The notes beneath the pieces were generated by a model that searched no databases, was not told where the DNA came from, and saw only the letters and a program-made list of their open reading frames with translations. Positions 25,270 to 33,437 of a stretch of 64,000 bases of DNA are shown here, one piece after another. The translations under genes were made by a program, and so were the position numbers. The DNA is from JARFQH01 sp041299015 (GTDB lineage Bacteria; Desulfobacterota; Desulfobacteria; Desulfobacterales; SG8-13), in the NCBI GenBank assembly GCA_041299015.1, contig JBFYWB010000047.1:1-64000 (forward strand), read 5' to 3'. Positions within the stretch are counted from its first letter, which is position 1. The number at the start of each line of letters is the position of its first letter.

Positions 25270-26145
25270 TCAAACGTCCAGGATCGCATCGATGATTTTG
25301 ACGGCCGCGCTTGCGCCGGCGACCTCGTGTACACGCACAATGTGAGCCCCGTTCAGAACCGTGGCGCATACCGCGGCCAGTGTCCCTGTCCCGACTATCG
25401 CCATTTCGGGTCGGATCTCCACGCTGGGGTCTTCTTTGAGCAAATTTCGGATAAAGGCTTTGCGGGAGGGGCCGATGATAACCGGCAGGTCGAGGACCTG
25501 CAGACGCATGAGGTTTTTGATGAGCAGCAGGTTGTGGTCGATCGTTTTGCCGAAGCCGATGCCCGGATCGATTAAAATACGCTCGCGCGCGATGCCGCCT
25601 TTCTGCGCCTGATTCACGGCCTGGGTCAGAAAGGCTTCGATTTCCGCGACGACATCGCGATAAACCGGCGTCAGCTGCATCGTTTTGGGCGTACCCAGCA
25701 TGTGCATCAGAATCACCGGAACGTCGCTTTCCGCCACCACCCCGGTCATATCGGGATCGTTCCGCAGGGCGCTGATGTCGTTGACCATCGCAGCCCCGGC
25801 GGCGAGCGCCCGGCGGGCGACGGCCGCCTTGGTGGTATCAATCGAAATGGGGACCGCGACACGGTCGACCAGCGCTTCGATCACCGGCAGCACCCGTTCC
25901 AACTCTACTTCGACCGGCACCGGATCGGCGTAAGGCCGGGTGGACTCACCGCCGATGTCGATGATATCCGCGCCCTCTTGAACCAGGCGCTCCGCCTGGG
26001 CAACGGCCGCATCGCGCGCAAAGAATTTACCGCCGTCTGAAAAGGAATCCGGTGTGACGTTGACAACCCCCATGATGCGGGTTCGCCGGCCTATCTCTAG
26101 TGAATACCGGCCCCACTTCAAATCATAGCATCGTCTGGTGCCCAT
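25270..26145 (-). CDS. folP: Dihydropteroate synthase
   Basis: A 291-residue folate biosynthesis enzyme joining p-aminobenzoate to hydroxymethyl-dihydropterin pyrophosphate. The two PROSITE-type signatures are seen: MGVVNVTPDSFSDGG near residue 25 and DIIDIGGESTRP near 60. The downstream sequence DPGIGFGKT and the C-terminal RVHEV (substrate phosphate binding) are intact. Folate supply fits the MetF/MetV genes elsewhere in the window. It follows ftsH by 245 bases in which I see no gene. Confidence 0.92.
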   Translation of the reverse strand: MGTRRCYDLKWGRYSLEIGRRTRIMGVVNVTPDSFSDGGKFFARDAAVAQAERLVQEGADIIDIGGESTRPYADPVPVEVELERVLPVIEALVDRVAVPISIDTTKAAVARRALAAGAAMVNDISALRNDPDMTGVVAESDVPVILMHMLGTPKTMQLTPVYRDVVAEIEAFLTQAVNQAQKGGIARERILIDPGIGFGKTIDHNLLLIKNLMRLQVLDLPVIIGPSRKAFIRNLLKEDPSVEIRPEMAIVGTGTLAAVCATVLNGAHIVRVHEVAGASAAVKIIDAILDV

Positions 26146-26390
26146 CGATCGATCCGGTTAGCCTGTCAAGCGAGGGTGAAAAATACGGGCCGAACGCGCC
26201 GCCGGTCCTTGAGCGGGGGATCGCGTCGGCTTTTTGGGGCCGCTAAAAATATAACACCGCGCAGGCGGTTTGCCGACGCAGTGGCCGTTGAATGATGGGA
26301 CGACATTGCACGGTCCGTAGCGGCGGGATTTTGACGTGTGCCAACTCAGGCATCCGGGCACGCGTCGACTTTTGGGCATCTTATCTGGCA

Positions 26391-28313
26391 TCAGCGCGGC
26401 GGTTTGTCCACTTGCGGCTTCTCGGTACCGGGGGCGATATCGGCCCGGGCCGCGGCGGCTTCTCCAGGTTCCGATGCAGACCGTTTTTCCTCATCCTCGT
26501 CGATTTTTTTGGAAGGAAGCTTGATGCCGGGTCGCAGGGACACGATCAGCTCATCCAGTTCCTTGCCGAGCACGGTCTCCTTTTCCAACAGCAAATCCGC
26601 GAGCTTATGGAGAATATCCAAATTGCCCTCGAGAACCTGTTTGGCCCGCTTGTAGGACGAATCGATCAATTTGTGAATTTGCTCGTCGATTTTCTGGGCG
26701 GTGGTTTCCGAGTAATCCCGGTGTTGGGAAATCTCGCGCCCCAGAAAAACAGGCTCCTCGCCCTTGGCATAGGAAAGCGGTCCCAAATCACTCATGCCCC
26801 AATTGCGGACCATTTGCTCGGCCAAAATGGTCGCCTGTTTGATATCGTTGGCGGCACCCGTGCTGATGCGATTGAAAACGATCTCTTCGGCCACGCGACC
26901 GCCGAAGGCAACGGCCAGCTCACTTTCCAGCTGATCCTTATATTTGAAGTCGCGCTCTTCGGGCAGAAACCAGGTCACCCCGGCCGCGCGTCCCCGCGGT
27001 ATAATGGTGATCTTGTTGACCGCATCGGTCTCCGGCAGAAAGCGGGCTACCAGTGCATGACCGCCCTCGTGATAGGCGGTGGTCTTGCGGTCCTCTTCCT
27101 TGATGACTTTCGACTTCCGCTCCAAGCCCATGTAAATCTTGTCCTTGGAGTCCTCGAAATCGAACATGTCTATTTTTTCCTTGTCTCGCTTGGCTGCCAA
27201 AAGCGCGGCCTCGTTGACCAGGTTTTCCAGATCGGCCCCCGAGAACCCGGGCGTGCCTTTGGCGAGAACCAGTGCGTTCACGTCTTCGGCAATCGGTGTC
27301 TTGCGCATGTGCACCCGCAGGATCTTCTCGCGTCCTTTGATATCGGGAAGTGACACCACCACCTGACGATCGAAGCGGCCGGGACGCAGCAGGGCCGGAT
27401 CGAGGACGTCCGGACGGTTCGTGGCCGAAATCAGGATCACCCCTTCGTTCGATTCGAAACCATCCATCTCCACCAGCAACTGGTTGAGGGTTTGCTCCCT
27501 TTCGTCGTGGCCACCGCCCAGTCCGGCGCCCCGGTGTCGACCGACCGCATCGATTTCGTCAATAAAAATGATGCAGGGAGCGTTCTTTTTACCTTGGACG
27601 AAAAGATCCCGTACCCGCGAAGCCCCGACGCCGACAAACATTTCAACGAAATCGGAGCCGCTGATGCTGAAGAAAGGCACCCCGGCCTCCCCGGCGATGG
27701 CTCTGGCCAGAAGGGTTTTACCGGTCCCGGGCGGGCCCATCAACAGCACCCCCTTGGGAATCCGGCCGCCGAGGCGGGTGAACTTTTTGGGGTCCTTCAA
27801 AAACTCCACGATCTCGAAGAGTTCCTCCTTGGCCTCGTCGATCCCGGCCACGTCATCGAAGGTCACTTTGGTCTGCCCGTCGGACATCAATCGCGCACGG
27901 CTCTTGCCGAATGAAAGCGCCTTGCCGCCGCCGCTTTGCATCTGGCGCATGAAAAAAATCCACACCCCGATCAAAACCAACATCGGGAACCACGACACGA
28001 GCACGGACATGTACCAGGGGTTCTCGGCCGGCGGTTTGGCCTGAATCGCCACGCGCTTCTGCCTCAAGGTCTTGATCAGGTCCGTATCCATGGGCGCGTA
28101 GACCTTGAAACGATTGCGATTGGTATCGGTGACGTAGAGTTCCTGACCCTGGATGACGACATCGGCAACGCGACCGTCATCGACCATGCTCAAAAAATCG
28201 GTGTAGCCGATGCTGGTCTCCGACGTTTGCTGTTGGTTGAAAAGGTTGTAGAGCATGATCATCATCAGGGTGATGACCAGCCACAGCGCCAAGTTCTTGT
28301 AAAAAGGATTCAA
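26391..28313 (-). CDS. ftsH: Membrane ATP-dependent zinc protease FtsH
   Basis: A 640-residue AAA protease of the inner membrane. Two transmembrane helices (about 8-24 and 103-123) flank a periplasmic domain. Walker A GPPGTGKT is at 193-200, Walker B IIFIDEIDA at 248-256, the arginine-finger region near 310, and the zinc site HEGGH at 415-419 (commonly HEAGH), with the Glu/Asp ligand segment downstream. The start is TTG at 28313: no ATG fits, and the canonical MNPFYKNLALWLVI begins there. AAGG lies nine bases before it. The C-terminal tail is rich in Glu, Ala and Lys. FtsH next to tilS and folP is a widely conserved order. Confidence 0.95.
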   Translation of the reverse strand: MNPFYKNLALWLVITLMMIMLYNLFNQQQTSETSIGYTDFLSMVDDGRVADVVIQGQELYVTDTNRNRFKVYAPMDTDLIKTLRQKRVAIQAKPPAENPWYMSVLVSWFPMLVLIGVWIFFMRQMQSGGGKALSFGKSRARLMSDGQTKVTFDDVAGIDEAKEELFEIVEFLKDPKKFTRLGGRIPKGVLLMGPPGTGKTLLARAIAGEAGVPFFSISGSDFVEMFVGVGASRVRDLFVQGKKNAPCIIFIDEIDAVGRHRGAGLGGGHDEREQTLNQLLVEMDGFESNEGVILISATNRPDVLDPALLRPGRFDRQVVVSLPDIKGREKILRVHMRKTPIAEDVNALVLAKGTPGFSGADLENLVNEAALLAAKRDKEKIDMFDFEDSKDKIYMGLERKSKVIKEEDRKTTAYHEGGHALVARFLPETDAVNKITIIPRGRAAGVTWFLPEERDFKYKDQLESELAVAFGGRVAEEIVFNRISTGAANDIKQATILAEQMVRNWGMSDLGPLSYAKGEEPVFLGREISQHRDYSETTAQKIDEQIHKLIDSSYKRAKQVLEGNLDILHKLADLLLEKETVLGKELDELIVSLRPGIKLPSKKIDEDEEKRSASEPGEAAAARADIAPGTEKPQVDKPPR

Positions 28314-28487
28314 ATGATCCTGCCTTCTGCTGAAAGATTACACGCCCGGATGAGACGTCGCAGTGCAACAACGTTTCCGGGGCCGGAGAACGAAAAAATC
28401 CCCCTTGTCATCGGCCATCGAAGAAAATTTGTCAACCGTTTATCGGCCGCAGTGCGCCGACCTCGTCACGCAAAACTCTGTTAGAAC

Positions 28488-29987
28488 CTAATCACGATCA
28501 CACTCTAAACAAGTCATTTCAACTCTCAGGATCTGCCGCGTGGCCGATGTCACGCGACAGTCATCCGCCGTCCGATAGCCGATCAACCAAATGATGCACT
28601 CTCCACTCAACAGGACGGCGCAGGTCCGCCGCTCCTGCCTGGGCACCTTGTGATCGACAAGGTACTTTTTGAGCATTTGCGAACCCCGCATGCCGAATGG
28701 CCTGAAGCGGTCGCCCGCGCGAACATTGCGCAGCATGAGCGGAAATTTCAGGCTGTTCATATCAAAAAAAGCCACGCGCTGTCCAGCTTGGCAGAGGTTT
28801 GCGATGGTTCCGGGAGCGAGCGTCGCAAAAACGACCCGGCGATCGATTTCTGCAACCGTGACGATCACGGCCTCCGCCTGCGGCTTTTGAACACGGTAAC
28901 CAAACGACAACCGGCAGACCGCTTCGACCGCGCCCTTTTTCGGCCGAACCGGTCCGCTGCTCCTCGAAATCCTCAAAACATCTCCCAAGCGCTCCAGCAC
29001 GATGCCGTCCGGAAGATCGAGCCTGCCATCGCGCCGGTCGGCTTCGGTGATCAGCTCGATCGCCGCCCTGACGTGGTCAAACGCGATCCGCCGCAAATCG
29101 CCTTTTACCTCGTTGATGGCCTTCCGGAGTATCCGCCGCTGGGCAGCCTTGGGGTAACGCACCAATCGTGCCGTCGACAACTCAAGCGGGTGGGCATCGG
29201 CGCTCAACCGTGCATCGTGGTAAAGCGCATCGACAATGCCCTCGATCCACACCTGCTCATCCCGCTGAATGTCGGCCAGCCGGTTCAGCGCCTCACTGAC
29301 CCTCGGATTGTAGGACCGGCGTAACAGAGGCATCAAACGGTTACGGATGCGGTTGCGCATAAAACGATTGTCGCAGTTGGAACGATCGGCGACATGGGCC
29401 AACCCGACCGCCTTGAGGTAATCGAGGATGTCACGGCGGGACAGCCGGATCAGGGGCCGAATGATCCTGCCGGCTCTCACCGGAGGGATGCCGGCAAAGC
29501 CGACCGGTCCGCTGCCCCGAATGAGAAACATCAACACCAGTTCGGCGTTGTCGTCCGCCTGATGCCCCAGCGCAATTTTGTCGAACCGATGGCGGGCTGC
29601 GGTATCGTCGTAAAATGCATAACGCACCTGCCGGGCGGCCTCCTCGAGCGACAATCGGTAACGACGCCGGTAACCGGAAACATCTTCCTTTTTAATGTGG
29701 CAGGCGAGTCCGAGGCCGGATGAAAAGGTCGCCACGAATTCCGCCTCATCGTCGGCCTCTCGGCGCAAACCGTGATTGAGGTGGGCGACGGCCAGGCGCA
29801 GTCCGTATTCGGGCGCCAGATGCTGCAGGATGTGCAGCAACGCTATCGAGTCCGGCCCTCCGGAGACACCCACCAAAACGGCGGTGCCGAAAAAAACCAT
29901 GTCGTAATCGGTAATGGTCCGTTTGACCCCGGCGATGACGCGGCGGCGGATGAGGCTGTTTGCATGCGTATTGTGCGTCGATACCAT
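28488..29987 (-). CDS. tilS: tRNA(Ile)-lysidine synthetase
   Basis: A 499-residue enzyme that converts C34 of the AUA-decoding tRNA(Ile) to lysidine, an essential modification. The PP-loop SGGPDS is at residues 42-47, with HLNHGLR and LGHQADDNAE downstream in the N-terminal ATP-pyrophosphatase domain. The C-terminal TilS domain with GDRFRPFGMRGSQMLKKYLVDHKVPR is also present. The ATG at 29987 is chosen; the frame continues upstream without conserved sequence. It precedes ftsH by 174 bases. Confidence 0.93.
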   Translation of the reverse strand: MVSTHNTHANSLIRRRVIAGVKRTITDYDMVFFGTAVLVGVSGGPDSIALLHILQHLAPEYGLRLAVAHLNHGLRREADDEAEFVATFSSGLGLACHIKKEDVSGYRRRYRLSLEEAARQVRYAFYDDTAARHRFDKIALGHQADDNAELVLMFLIRGSGPVGFAGIPPVRAGRIIRPLIRLSRRDILDYLKAVGLAHVADRSNCDNRFMRNRIRNRLMPLLRRSYNPRVSEALNRLADIQRDEQVWIEGIVDALYHDARLSADAHPLELSTARLVRYPKAAQRRILRKAINEVKGDLRRIAFDHVRAAIELITEADRRDGRLDLPDGIVLERLGDVLRISRSSGPVRPKKGAVEAVCRLSFGYRVQKPQAEAVIVTVAEIDRRVVFATLAPGTIANLCQAGQRVAFFDMNSLKFPLMLRNVRAGDRFRPFGMRGSQMLKKYLVDHKVPRQERRTCAVLLSGECIIWLIGYRTADDCRVTSATRQILRVEMTCLECDRD

Positions 29988-30192
29988 GCCCCTGAAACCT
30001 TTGTCTGGAGGGAATCCGAATGCCAACGGCAGCCGACGAACCGATGAAGTGCAAGGCTCTGAAGTGAGCCTGGCGCCGAGTCGCCCTGCTCTTAAGTGAC
30101 AATTCGCACTAAGTCAACACCCTGCCCCGAGCGGCATGCTCGGCGAGGGGATGCTTGTCGGGAGAAATATTGGGGTCGGCGGCTCTTTTCCC

Positions 30193-30220
30193 TTGAAAAA
30201 TAATCGGATTGGGGTATCCT
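30193..30220 (+). promoter_or_regulatory. Sigma-70 promoter of SRP RNA
   Basis: TTGAAA (30193-30198) and TATCCT (30215-30220) are separated by 16 bases, placing the start at about 30227, exactly where the terminal stem of the SRP RNA begins. Confidence 0.75.
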
Positions 30221-30226
30221 GGACCC

Positions 30227-30479
30227 CGGTTGTGCTAGGCGGGGAGTTAGCGGTGCCCTGTACCCGAAATCCGCTTACGCGGGGCTGAATTCCCACTCCA
30301 GGGTTTTGTTCCGAACGGGTGTCGACCATCCGACCGGCCGCCGCGCAACAGGCGGTCACGAACCTCGTCAGGTCCGGAAGGAAGCAGCGATAAGTGATGC
30401 AGCCTGTGTCGTGGATCGATCCCGGTCATTTCGATGGCCTTCCTTTTCAGGAAGAAATTCAAAAGTGGGTGCACAACCG
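30227..30479 (+). ncRNA. ffs: Signal recognition particle RNA, large type
   Basis: The SRP signature GTCAGGTCCGGAAGGAAGCA lies at 30367-30386. The 5' region TGCTAGGCGGGGAGTTAGCG and the following CCCTGTACC...GGGCTGAA match the Alu domain of the Bacillus-type scRNA. The ends pair perfectly: CGGTTGTGC at 30227-30235 with GCACAACCG at 30471-30479, defining a transcript of about 253 nt. It therefore has both Alu and S domains, unlike the 4.5S RNA of gammaproteobacteria. It binds Ffh and targets nascent membrane proteins. It sits between tilS and grpE. Confidence 0.9.
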
Positions 30480-30542
30480 CTTCTTCGATCCGGTTCTGCT
30501 TATCCCCTGGACATAACTACCCACCGTTCAATACGTCACATC

Positions 30543-30570
30543 TTGACAACCTATCATATGTCATTATTTT
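30543..30570 (+). promoter_or_regulatory. Sigma-70-like promoter of grpE-dnaK
   Basis: TTGACA at 30543-30548 and TATTTT at 30565-30570 are 16 bases apart, about 70 bases before grpE. I looked for a CIRCE element (TTAGCACTC inverted repeat) and saw none. Confidence 0.5.
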
Positions 30571-30640
30571 CTGCTCGTTATTTGGTCGGGACGCCTTATC
30601 TGTAGAAACTACTTAAAATTCAAGGAGAAAATACTGCCTG

Positions 30641-31282
30641 ATGCCTGAAGGAAAAAAGATAACCGTCGACGATGGCAGCAAAGCGCGCGAGAAGCCGACC
30701 GCGGACCCAAACGATCGTGCCGCCGGTGCGGACGAAGATCGGAAAGCGGAAGATGAACCGGGTGACACGGTGCGCGAGACCGAATCGGAGCTGGTCAGGG
30801 AGTTGAGGGCGACACTCGAAACCAAAACCAGGGAGTCCGAAGAACACTACGACCGGCTGCTGAGGGTTTCCGCCGATTTTGAGAATTTCAAGAAAAGGTC
30901 TGCCAGGGAAATGGCAGAATTTAAGAAATACGCCAATCAGTCTCTGATCAGGGAATTGCTACCCATTGTCGACAACCTCGAACTGGCCATTAAGTCGGCC
31001 GCGGAAGCGTCCGAAACTTTGGACGCCTGCCTACTGGACGGTGTCGAGCTGACCCGCAAAGAGATTCTCAAGGTCTTCGATAGCTTTCATGTCGAACCGA
31101 TCGAGGCGCTCGGCAAACCGTTCGACCCGAGTTTTCACGAAGCGGTGATGCGGGAGGAAAGCGACGCACACACAGAGAACACGGTGGTCAATGAGCTGCA
31201 GAAGGGCTATCGCATGCATGACCGGTTGCTCAGGCCTTCCATGGTCGTCGTGGCAATGCCGAAGAACAAGGAAACACACTAA
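30641..31282 (+). CDS. grpE: Nucleotide exchange factor GrpE
   Basis: A 213-residue co-chaperone that releases ADP from DnaK. An acidic, disordered N-terminus (about 1-55) leads into a long coiled coil, with RVSADFENFKKRSAREM and LLPIVDNLELA matching the family signature. The C-terminal beta domain includes PSFHEAVM and NELQKGY. AAGGAGAA lies about 14 bases upstream of the ATG. It is followed by dnaK after 80 bases. Confidence 0.93.
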   Translation: MPEGKKITVDDGSKAREKPTADPNDRAAGADEDRKAEDEPGDTVRETESELVRELRATLETKTRESEEHYDRLLRVSADFENFKKRSAREMAEFKKYANQSLIRELLPIVDNLELAIKSAAEASETLDACLLDGVELTRKEILKVFDSFHVEPIEALGKPFDPSFHEAVMREESDAHTENTVVNELQKGYRMHDRLLRPSMVVVAMPKNKETH

Positions 31283-31362
31283 AAAGCGGACCAGCAGGTC
31301 CCAAATTTTCGGACGAAACCAAGTCCCCGGAATATTGTTCAACGTCAAGGAGGAAAAGAAAA

Positions 31363-33279
31363 ATGGGTAAAATCATCGGTATCGATCTCGGCACGACCAA
31401 CTCTTGCGTGGCGGTCATGGAGGGGGGCGAAGCCAAAGTCATCACCAACCCGGAAGGCGGACGGACAACACCCTCGATTGTCGCCATCTCCGAGAGCGGC
31501 GAGCGGCTGGTCGGGCAGATAGCCAAGCGACAGGCGATTACCAATCCGGAAAACACGGTCTTCGCCGTCAAGCGGTTGATCGGACGCAAATTCGATTCGG
31601 CCGAGATCCAGCAAGACATGAAGATCCTGCCCTACAAGATCGAACGCGCGTCCAACGGCGATGTGCGCATCAACATCCGGGGCAAACAGCACAGCCCGGC
31701 CGAAATATCTTCCCATATCCTGGGATACATCAAGAAATATGCCGAAGATTTCCTTGGAGAGCCGGTGAGCGATGCCGTCATTACCGTTCCGGCCTATTTC
31801 AACGACAGCCAGCGGCAGGCCACCAAGGATGCCGGACGCATCGCCGGCCTGAACGTGTTGCGCATCATCAACGAACCGACGGCTGCCTCCCTGGCATACG
31901 GCCTCGACAAGAAGCGCGAAGAGAAAATCGCGGTCTTCGACCTCGGCGGCGGAACCTTTGACATTTCCGTCCTCGAAATAGGCGAGGGGGTGTTCGAGGT
32001 CAAGGCCACAAACGGAGACACCCATTTGGGCGGAGAGGATTTCGATCTGCTCCTGATCAACTACTTGGCGGATGAGTTCAAGAAAGACCAGGGAATCGAT
32101 CTGCGCAAAGACAAGATGGCGCTCCAGCGGTTAAAGGAAGCGGCCGAAAAGGCCAAGATGGAGCTGTCGACTTCGATGGAAACCGACATCAACCTGCCGT
32201 TTATCACGGCCGATGCCAGCGGGCCCAAACACATGAACCTCAAGGTTTCGCGGGCCAAGCTCGAATCCCTGGTCAGCGACCTGCTCGACAAGCTCGAGCC
32301 ACCGTGTCGAATGGCGCTGAAGGATGCCGGCCTCCCCCCCTCCCAGATCAACGAGGTCATCCTGGTGGGGGGGATGACCCGTATGCCGGCCGTCCAGGAA
32401 CGGGTCAAACGCATATTCGGTCAGGAACCGCACAGAGGCGTCAATCCGGACGAGGTCGTGGCCGTCGGTGCCGCCATTCAGGGCGGTGTGCTCAAGGGCG
32501 ACGTCAAGGATGTTCTGCTGCTGGACGTCACCCCCTTGTCCCTGGGTATCGAAACCCTTGGTGGCGTCATGACCAGGCTGATCGAAAAGAACACCACCAT
32601 CCCGACCAAGAAGAGCCAGGTATTCTCGACTGCGGCCGACAGTCAACCGGCGGTGTCGATTCACGTTCTGCAGGGTGAACGCGAAATGGCCGCCAACAAC
32701 AAGACCCTGGGACGTTTCGAACTGGTCGGTATTCCGCCGGCGCCGCGGGGGATTCCCCAGATCGAGGTGACCTTCGACATCGATGCCAACGGTATCGTCA
32801 ACGTGTCAGCCAAAGATCTGGCCACCAACAAGGAACAGTCGATTCAGATCACGGCCTCCTCCGGACTCAGCGAAGCGGAAATTAAGCAGGCGATTAAAGA
32901 CGCCGAACTGCACGCCGAGGATGACCGGAAGAAAAAAGAGATTGTCGAGGCACGCAACTCTGCCGACACCTTGATCTACACCACCGAAAAATCGATCAAG
33001 GATTTGGGGGACAAGGTGGACGAAGGTACCCGGAAAAGGGTCGAGGATACCGTCGCCGCGCTGCGCAAAGCGATGGAAACCGATGACGCTCAGAACATAA
33101 AGCGCCTCAGTGAAGAGCTGACCCAGCAGTCGCACAAGCTGGCCGAGGCCATGTACCAGCAGGCTTCGCAGGCAGGCGGCCAGCAGCCCGGCGGCGGACC
33201 CGGGGCCGGCAGCGCCAAAGCGCCCGAGGAAGATGTCGTCGACGCCGATTTCGAAGAGGTCAAGGAAGAGAAAAAATAA
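31363..33279 (+). CDS. dnaK: Chaperone DnaK (Hsp70)
   Basis: A 638-residue Hsp70. All three family signatures are seen: IDLGTTNSCVAV at the N-terminus, the FDLGGGTFD phosphate motif near 195, and ILVGGMTRMP near 330. The substrate-binding domain and helical lid follow, and the C-terminus ends in the EEDVVDADFEEV motif typical of bacterial DnaK. The ATG is preceded by GGAGG. An intrinsic terminator follows the stop codon. No dnaJ is next to it. Confidence 0.96.
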   Translation: MGKIIGIDLGTTNSCVAVMEGGEAKVITNPEGGRTTPSIVAISESGERLVGQIAKRQAITNPENTVFAVKRLIGRKFDSAEIQQDMKILPYKIERASNGDVRINIRGKQHSPAEISSHILGYIKKYAEDFLGEPVSDAVITVPAYFNDSQRQATKDAGRIAGLNVLRIINEPTAASLAYGLDKKREEKIAVFDLGGGTFDISVLEIGEGVFEVKATNGDTHLGGEDFDLLLINYLADEFKKDQGIDLRKDKMALQRLKEAAEKAKMELSTSMETDINLPFITADASGPKHMNLKVSRAKLESLVSDLLDKLEPPCRMALKDAGLPPSQINEVILVGGMTRMPAVQERVKRIFGQEPHRGVNPDEVVAVGAAIQGGVLKGDVKDVLLLDVTPLSLGIETLGGVMTRLIEKNTTIPTKKSQVFSTAADSQPAVSIHVLQGEREMAANNKTLGRFELVGIPPAPRGIPQIEVTFDIDANGIVNVSAKDLATNKEQSIQITASSGLSEAEIKQAIKDAELHAEDDRKKKEIVEARNSADTLIYTTEKSIKDLGDKVDEGTRKRVEDTVAALRKAMETDDAQNIKRLSEELTQQSHKLAEAMYQQASQAGGQQPGGGPGAGSAKAPEEDVVDADFEEVKEEKK

Positions 33280-33302
33280 ACCGCCGCGCCTTTCCCGGCG
33301 AT

Positions 33303-33339
33303 AAAACCGCGCTACGAGGATTCGTACCGCGGTTTTTTT
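33303..33339 (+). terminator. Intrinsic terminator after dnaK
   Basis: AAAACCGCG-C-TACGA, loop GGAT, TCGTA-C-CGCGGTTTT forms a 14-bp stem with one C-C mismatch, followed by T residues. A-rich and T-rich flanks mean it can act in both directions, also ending the remnant frame from the opposite strand. Confidence 0.9.
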
Positions 33340-33437
33340 ATGCTTCTTTTTTGCTGAAATACAAATTGACCATTGCCAGCAGCGAGGTGCCGACAATCAG
33401 GAGAAAGGAAATCGCGTTGATGACCGGCGTGCTGCCG
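33338..33437 (-). pseudogene. Remnant of an ABC-transporter permease C-terminus
   Basis: Directly after the glpD stop, in a different frame, the minus strand reads S-T-P-V-I-N-A-I-S-F-L-L-I-V-G-T then a hydrophobic stretch to a TAA at 33338. This resembles the last transmembrane helix of spermidine/putrescine-type permeases (PotC: SPEVNA...). The frame continues back into the glpD coding sequence without any ATG, GTG or TTG, so it cannot be a complete gene. The likeliest reading is a 3'-terminal fragment left by a deletion at the glpD boundary. Family recognition rests on about 30 residues. Confidence 0.4.

Noticed and set aside
26158..26391. 77-codon minus frame between folP and ftsH
   Set aside because: Arg/Pro/Ser-rich random-type composition with no recognisable start region; treated as non-coding.
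30481..30640. CIRCE/HrcA operator before grpE-dnaK
   Set aside because: No TTAGCACTC-type inverted repeat is present; only a sigma-70-like promoter.
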